Shown: piece after piece, positions 11,137 through 15,374 of the stretch
Position numbering within the stretch: position 1 is the stretch's first letter
Layout: each line of letters opens with the position of its first letter
Assembly (NCBI GenBank): GCA_030619095.1
Contig: JAUXCB010000007.1
Location: 1 to 15,374, forward strand
DNA length: 15,374 nucleotides
From: Verrucomicrobiota bacterium
GTDB lineage: Bacteria > Verrucomicrobiota > Kiritimatiellia > Kiritimatiellales > Tichowtungiaceae
Direction: 5' to 3'
Made by a program: the position numbers and the translations under genes
Notes under the pieces: generated by a model
Database searches by the model: none
What the model was told of the DNA's origin: nothing
Seen by the model: the letters and a program-made list of their open reading frames with translations, nothing else

Positions 11137-13716
11137 TTACGGGGTGGCGGTGCCGAGGAAATCGTAGCTGAGCTTGGTTTGGAAGACGGGAATGCGGGCG
11201 AGGACGGACTGGAGGTTGTCGCGCTCGATGTCGGTGAGTTTTTCGATGTCGAACTCGTCGGCATGGGTGCTGAGTTCTGCATGGGCAGAGATTTGGTTGA
11301 AGAAGCGCAGCTGCCAGAGATAGTTGTAGATATAGATCATTTCGCGAAGGGTTTCTTCCTGTAGCGCATCCTTCTCTTGCAGGCGGCGGAGCCGCGCGAG
11401 GGTTCCGGGCTCTTCAATGTCATATTTGAGTGCATAAATGCGCGCAAAGGTTTCAATAGGCTTGATGCAGTCCTTAAGGTTGATCGTTTTTTCGCGGCCA
11501 CGCCGTTCGGTGCGAATGCGCCCCAACAGGCCAAGGGGAGCTTTGTATCCGAGGCAATTTTTAGCGTAGTGGATGAAAAATTCAGGGTTCTGGCGGGTGA
11601 GCGATTGGATGTGCTCGCGCAGCTCGCGAACGAAGTCCCCGTCGCCGTGGACACAGCGGATATCGAAGAAGACGTTGACCTCCAGAATCGACTCAGGCGT
11701 GGCTTCGATCATCCATTTAGAGAACTTATTTTTCCATTCGGAGATGGAGAGGCACCATTTTGGATTAACGGCCATGATGCCGCCGGGGCAGTAGGGGTAG
11801 CCCGCCTGCTTTAGTTTTGCACAGACCTCGTCGGCAAGCGCAAGCAACATGCGGCGTTGCTCGACCAACCGCTCCTTGGGCACATCGGAAAAAACCAGGG
11901 CGTTGTCCTGATCGGAAAACAGGGTCATTTCATGGCGGGCGTTGCTCCCGAGCGAAAGAAATGCAAACGACACGGGCGAAACATCCGATGCTTTCAGGGC
12001 TTGGGAAATGAAGCGCTGGATGGCGGAATCGTACGCAACACCGATGGTGTCACGCAGGATGCCTGGACGAATGCCTTGGTCGCTCATTGAACGCACGAGA
12101 CCCGGGAGCTGCTTGAGGGCGAGGATCACCTGCCCCGGCGTCGCGCTCTGGGCAATCTGCTGTTGCAGGTCGGTCACAGGCGGTTCTGAACTCGCGGTGG
12201 GATGGTAGAAGGCTTTAAGCGTATGCTGGCGACTGCGGCTGATTTCCGCGAATGAAATCACATGCCCGTTTTTCTCGGAAAAGAAGATGCGGGAGGTAGA
12301 AACAAGTACATCGAGTGATCCCCCCTGCTTAGTGAGAATTCGCGCCTCGAACTCGGCGGAGGATGCCGTATGCGCATAGATTTTTTCCAGATGGTCTCTG
12401 GCGAACACATTGATTTCGCAGGCGGCCTCGAGTATCTCCCAAATTTTCATGGTTGCCAGTTCGGCATCGCTGTAGCCGGTCATCCGGCGCAACGTATGGT
12501 TGGAATAAACTGTTTCGCCGCCCACTTCGAGCACATAGCCCTCATGCGAGCCTTCCACCAATGCGCGGTAGCGATCCTTCGCCTCGCGCAACCCAGTTTC
12601 GGCACGCTTTCGGTCGATTTCGATGCGACGGCTTTGAAACACAATATTGGCCAATAGCCCCAGCAACACGGCGGCAATAATTCCATCGGCGATCAACAAG
12701 TTGCGCGACAGGCGGTCGATCTCCTCTTCGACGTCGTGGATGTAGATCCCCGTGCCGATCACCCAACCCCACTCAGGAATGCTCTGCACATAGGAAAGCT
12801 TGGGCTCGGCGCGCGACGGATCGTCCATCCACTGCCATAGGTATTCGAGATAGCCTTCGCCGCCCGCTTCAACCAGCCCAACAAACTCCACGAACAGCTT
12901 CTTGCCACTCTTGTCTTCGCGGTCGGTGTAGTCGGTCAGGTCGCGACCGACGAGTTCCGGGCGGTAGGGATGCATGATCATGCGTGGATGCATGTCGGTG
13001 ATCCAGAAATAGTCCTTGCGGTCGGTGCCGTAGCGCAGTTCGGCGATCTCGGCCGCCGCCCGCCGCTGCGCCTCTTTGCGCGGCACCCGCCCGGCCTGCT
13101 CCTGATGGATATAGAACTCGATCGCGCTGGCGGCCGTGGAGGAGAGTTCTTTGATCATCTGCTTCTTCTGCTTCATCATGCTACTGCGAAAAACCGGAAC
13201 AATGATTGTGAAGGCGGATGCGGCAAAGAGGATGGCAGCAATAACGGTAGGCCAAACGATGCGCCAATAGAACGAGGCGGAAAGCCGGGAGGGGTTCGCC
13301 TTGTCGCGCGGATAGGTCTTCCCTTTGAAATATTCTGACAACTCCGCCTCGCTCAGGATCTTTTCCTGCGCCTCGGTTTCATCGTTTTCGTGGTATTTTT
13401 CGGTAAACATTCCGCTTTCAAAATCTTCTTGAAGCGGGATAAAGCCGTCGTAGTCATCGCGAATGTGGCACTCGACGATGGCTTTGATCTGCTCGCGGGT
13501 ATATTTTTCGCCAAACTCCTTGTAGGCATCCTCCAACGCTTCCGCGCAGTGGCGGTATTTCCGGTGGTTGTACGGGTTAAACCCGCACCGGCGACCCGTT
13601 TTCAGGAAATGGCCAAAACTCTCCGTATCGAAAAAGCCATCGATCCACTTATGGATGTCCTCAGCGCGGAACCCCAAAAGCCTTTCGGTCTGGTCGGCAT
13701 GGGTCGAAATCTTCAT
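11137..13716 (-). CDS. Membrane sensor: sCache_2 and PAS domains with GlnD-like nucleotidyltransferase (DUF294) output
   Basis: An 859-residue multidomain protein. Residues 1-130 form a soluble N-terminal region I do not recognise, rich in H, C and aromatics (I-H-K-W-I-D-G-F-F-D and R-K-Y-R-H-C-A-E-A). TM1 is about 151-175. An extracytoplasmic sCache_2 domain follows (about 180-335), with D-Y-F-W-I-T-D, H-P-Y-R-P-E-L-V-G-R-D-L and P-E-W-G-W-V-I-G-T-G-I-Y-I. TM2 is about 339-360. A PAS domain spans about 380-495. The nucleotidyltransferase signature L-G-S-N-A-R-H-E-M-T-L-F-S-D-Q-D (589-604), with D602 and D604 as expected metal ligands, continues into DUF294_C with F-F-D-I-R-C-V-H-G-D (683-692). 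No kinase or cyclase domain is present. It probably senses a small molecule and modifies or binds a partner, by analogy with PII uridylylation by GlnD; the target is unknown. The start has AAGG about ten bases upstream. Confidence 0.88.
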   Translation of the reverse strand: MKISTHADQTERLLGFRAEDIHKWIDGFFDTESFGHFLKTGRRCGFNPYNHRKYRHCAEALEDAYKEFGEKYTREQIKAIVECHIRDDYDGFIPLQEDFESGMFTEKYHENDETEAQEKILSEAELSEYFKGKTYPRDKANPSRLSASFYWRIVWPTVIAAILFAASAFTIIVPVFRSSMMKQKKQMIKELSSTAASAIEFYIHQEQAGRVPRKEAQRRAAAEIAELRYGTDRKDYFWITDMHPRMIMHPYRPELVGRDLTDYTDREDKSGKKLFVEFVGLVEAGGEGYLEYLWQWMDDPSRAEPKLSYVQSIPEWGWVIGTGIYIHDVEEEIDRLSRNLLIADGIIAAVLLGLLANIVFQSRRIEIDRKRAETGLREAKDRYRALVEGSHEGYVLEVGGETVYSNHTLRRMTGYSDAELATMKIWEILEAACEINVFARDHLEKIYAHTASSAEFEARILTKQGGSLDVLVSTSRIFFSEKNGHVISFAEISRSRQHTLKAFYHPTASSEPPVTDLQQQIAQSATPGQVILALKQLPGLVRSMSDQGIRPGILRDTIGVAYDSAIQRFISQALKASDVSPVSFAFLSLGSNARHEMTLFSDQDNALVFSDVPKERLVEQRRMLLALADEVCAKLKQAGYPYCPGGIMAVNPKWCLSISEWKNKFSKWMIEATPESILEVNVFFDIRCVHGDGDFVRELREHIQSLTRQNPEFFIHYAKNCLGYKAPLGLLGRIRTERRGREKTINLKDCIKPIETFARIYALKYDIEEPGTLARLRRLQEKDALQEETLREMIYIYNYLWQLRFFNQISAHAELSTHADEFDIEKLTDIERDNLQSVLARIPVFQTKLSYDFLGTATP

Positions 13717-13776
13717 GGGCGAAACCTTACTCCTTCATCCTGATTTTTCAAACTCCTCTTATCGCACTGCATCTCA

Positions 13777-13782
13777 GTTATA
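13777..13782 (-). promoter_or_regulatory. -10 box candidate for the sensor gene
   Basis: Minus-strand TATAAC matches the -10 consensus at five of six positions, about 60 bases upstream of the ATG at 13716. No -35 consensus lies at the right spacing. Instead the expected -35 position falls inside the 20-bp palindrome at 13797-13816, a layout that would suit an activator- or repressor-controlled promoter. Confidence 0.4.
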
Positions 13783-13796
13783 GGGCACCCTCCATT

Positions 13797-13816
13797 TCAT
13801 ACTTCATGAAGTATGA
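13797..13816. promoter_or_regulatory. Perfect 20-bp palindrome, operator candidate upstream of the sensor gene
   Basis: TCATACTTCATGAAGTATGA reads identically on both strands with no central spacer. It lies about 80 bases upstream of the sensor ATG and 14 bases from the -10 candidate, so it covers the expected -35 position. Dimeric regulators commonly bind such sites; no regulator gene stands next to it. Confidence 0.55.
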
Positions 13817-14050
13817 GGTGAGCTTCAACCTTTAAACCGAAGACCGGGCTCTCCTTTTTCCCTTTTTTTCAGGGCGCGAAGCGTCCTGGGCAAAAGACAA
13901 TAACAAGATCGGATTCAGAGGGAGTAAAGACCCTTGTCTAAATTCTCGTGGAGCTTTTTCCTGTATAAACCGTTTTTTCGTCATGATTTACTGCGAAAAT
14001 TATGCGTCGTTTTGCTCGTGCGTGGTGAGTAGTTTCCAATATGTAGAAGC
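13817..14050. other. Intergenic stretch without a convincing gene
   Basis: The 386 bases between the sensor and the PEGA lipoprotein genes hold the palindrome, the terminator at 14051-14082, and one further hairpin: CAGGGCGC (13870-13877) and GCGTCCTG (13881-13888) around GAA, with one G-T wobble. A run of seven T precedes that hairpin on the plus strand rather than following it, so it is not a normal terminator in either direction. No reading frame here has a plausible ribosome binding site and protein-like composition. Confidence 0.5.
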
Positions 14051-14082
14051 AAAAAAAAGAGCCGCTCGCGCGACTCTTTTTT
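14051..14082. terminator. Bidirectional intrinsic terminator after the PEGA lipoprotein gene
   Basis: AAAAAAGAG (14053-14061) pairs with CTCTTTTTT (14074-14082), and after one mismatch CGC pairs with GCG around a short loop. T-runs flank the stem on both strands (eight on the minus strand). It begins about 20 bases past the stop at 14103 and would end the lipoprotein transcript. Confidence 0.88.
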
Positions 14083-14102
14083 ATGTGGTGCGGTGGCCCC
14101 GT

Positions 14103-15266
14103 TTATTTCTTGCGCAGTTTCTGAAAGAATCCCTTTTTCTTCGGTTCGGGTTGGGCTACGGGTTTTACGACAGCGGGGTCTTCGACAAAGATCATTTTTT
14201 CCAATTTGATGACCGGGGTTGTTTCTTTGCCGGAGAGGGTGACCGTTTGGGTTTGATAGCCCTCTAAGGCCAGCTCTGCGGTGGTGGGTTTTTCGATCAG
14301 CTGTTCAACCGGAGTGGTTCCGATGGCTTTGCCGCCGAGGGTTACTGCGGCACCGGAGGGGTTGCTGCTGATGGTGACATAGGGCATGGCTTGCAGTTCG
14401 ATGGATGCCGTCTGTGTTTTGGGTTGCACGGTGATCGTTTTGGAGTAGTGGCGATCTGCGCGGGCTTCAAAGCCGGTGGCCTGTTTGATGGTCAGGGTAA
14501 GCGGAGCGGTTCCGAGGGGCTTGCTGTCGCCGACCAGATAGACGGTTGCGTCGGCAGGGTCGGTTTGGATGGTGATGATCGGGAGCGGTTCGAGCGTTAC
14601 ATCCATTTCGGGGTCGGAGGTGGGTGTGAGGTTGAGAGTTTTGCTGTAGTAGTCCTTCTTGCGCAGTTCGAAGGTGCGGGGAACAGAGATTTCCTCCCGC
14701 AGGGTGGAGGTGGCCAAGAGCTTGTCGTTTTCATAGATTCCAACGCCTGCGGGCGCGGTGGTCAGTGTGACGATTGGACGGCGCTTGAGCTGGGTTACGA
14801 TCGGGGTTTTTGTTTCGAGTCCGATGGTGATCTCTTTATCGAAGTAGTCTACCCGTTTGAGAATGCAAGTGCGGGGCGCCGAATTCACCTCGACGTTGAT
14901 CGGGGTTTTTCCAAAGGGGTTGGTCGCATCGGCCTCATAGATTTCTGCATCGATTTTTGTGTAGACCAGAACAGGGGTCGGTCGCAACGCGACTTGGATC
15001 TTTTCCATCGTCTGAGAGGTGAGGGTGATTTTTTCGGTATAGAATTTTTCTTTTTTGATCTCCAGGTTCTTTTTGAAGAGGAATATGTGGGTTTTGAAAG
15101 GGGTGGTGCCGAGCAGTTCAGCACCGCCTTCCTTATAGACCTCTGCGCCGTCGGGGGTGGTGGAGATGGTTACGGGCGCGGTGAAGGGGAGCCAGCCGCA
15201 GGCAGAAAGAATGAGGGCGGGGATGAGGAAAAGACCGAGGATGCGGGAGAGAGATTTATTGATCAT
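14103..15266 (-). CDS. Lipoprotein with five PEGA-like repeats
   Basis: A 387-residue protein with a lipoprotein signal peptide: basic N-region, hydrophobic core and lipobox L-S-A-C with C23. After it come five PEGA-type beta repeats of about 65 residues, each opening with a V/I-T-I/L-x-T-x-P-x-G/D-A-x-V-Y pattern and including G-T-T/A-P. They start near residues 32, 99, 165, 230 and 297. Most are followed by Y-x-x-K/T-x-I/V-T-L strands. The second repeat is the most degenerate. The C-terminal tail is P/K-rich and ends K-K-K-G-F-F-Q-K-L-R-K-K. PEGA repeats are surface or periplasmic modules, often on envelope proteins; a binding partner cannot be read from the sequence. AAAGGAG about eleven bases before the ATG supports the start. 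It appears to be a single-gene unit with its own promoter and terminator. Confidence 0.88.
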   Translation of the reverse strand: MINKSLSRILGLFLIPALILSACGWLPFTAPVTISTTPDGAEVYKEGGAELLGTTPFKTHIFLFKKNLEIKKEKFYTEKITLTSQTMEKIQVALRPTPVLVYTKIDAEIYEADATNPFGKTPINVEVNSAPRTCILKRVDYFDKEITIGLETKTPIVTQLKRRPIVTLTTAPAGVGIYENDKLLATSTLREEISVPRTFELRKKDYYSKTLNLTPTSDPEMDVTLEPLPIITIQTDPADATVYLVGDSKPLGTAPLTLTIKQATGFEARADRHYSKTITVQPKTQTASIELQAMPYVTISSNPSGAAVTLGGKAIGTTPVEQLIEKPTTAELALEGYQTQTVTLSGKETTPVIKLEKMIFVEDPAVVKPVAQPEPKKKGFFQKLRKK

Positions 15267-15307
15267 GGCAAATAGACTCCTTTGTTAAACATACTAGACA
15301 TAGCAGG

Positions 15308-15337
15308 TTTATACCGCAGAGGACTTGAGAAAGTCAA
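15308..15337 (-). promoter_or_regulatory. Sigma70-type promoter of the PEGA lipoprotein gene
   Basis: On the minus strand TTGACT (15337-15332) and TATAAA (15313-15308) are separated by 18 bases; each matches the consensus at five of six positions. The region upstream (15338-15374) is very A/T-rich, as in UP elements. Transcription would start near 15301, giving a leader of about 35 bases that contains the AAAGGAG ribosome binding site. Confidence 0.6.
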
Positions 15338-15374
15338 ATACGACCTATAAAATTTCATTTTACAATTTTTAAAA

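Noticed and set aside
11137..13716. Reading the Cache-PAS protein as a histidine kinase
   Set aside because: No H-box, N-box or G-box is visible; the C-terminal half carries the nucleotidyltransferase G-S-x10-D-x-D signature.
14391..15275. A 294-codon open frame on the plus strand
   Set aside because: It is the complement of the PEGA lipoprotein, rich in G, D and F as expected of an antisense frame, with no recognisable domain.
1..15374. CRISPR arrays, tRNA or rRNA genes, transposases and integrases
   Set aside because: No regularly spaced repeats, no tRNA-like cloverleaf and no mobile-element proteins were found on either strand by reading; the repeats seen are short spacer words and single dyads.

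Overview
The window comes from a Gram-negative bacterium. The supporting evidence is a lipoprotein with a lipobox, membrane-bound Na+-NQR subunits, and a monomeric NADP-isocitrate dehydrogenase. A PVC-type lineage (Kiritimatiellota, Verrucomicrobiota or Lentisphaerota) would fit the mix of PEGA lipoprotein, partial nqr cluster and word-like intergenic repeats. That placement is inference with low confidence. Almost everything is on the minus strand. The exceptions are the tail of an acetolactate synthase small subunit gene at the left edge (1-141) and a 53-codon gene at 5484-5645.

Left part (1-5320): the ilvN tail converges on a membrane/helical-repeat protein of unknown function (255-1094). 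Upstream of that is a full-length monomeric isocitrate dehydrogenase (1145-3370). Next come two linked unknown genes: a 109-residue protein that looks like an alkyltransferase-like winged helix, and a 200-residue membrane protein. A HigB/HigA toxin-antitoxin pair lies at 4733-5320. A small plus-strand gene with a strong ribosome binding site and its own terminator (5484-5699) follows.

Centre (5733-10969): this is a minus-strand respiratory cluster. In transcription order it is an IscA/HesB-like protein, nqrB, nqrC, nqrD, nqrE, nqrF and a cysteine-containing protein of unknown function. It encodes most of a Na+-translocating NADH dehydrogenase. NqrF oxidises NADH through FAD and a 2Fe-2S centre, NqrD/NqrE hold the intramembrane iron-sulfur cluster, and NqrC/NqrB carry covalent FMN. 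No nqrA is present, nor rnfB or rnfC. NqrB and NqrF are shorter than their usual forms, and NqrB shows RnfD-like topology with NqrB-like motifs. The IscA-like protein occupies the place where nqrA normally sits. The two flanking small proteins share an S-[IV]-E-G-F-[IL]-G-T motif. I consider this the most interesting system in the window.

Right part (11137-15374): an 859-residue membrane sensor combines an extracytoplasmic sCache_2 domain and a PAS domain with a GlnD-like nucleotidyltransferase (DUF294) output instead of a histidine kinase. It is preceded by a perfect 20-bp palindrome at the expected -35 position. Beyond a strong bidirectional terminator lies a lipoprotein with five PEGA-like repeats, with a recognisable sigma70-type promoter near the right edge.
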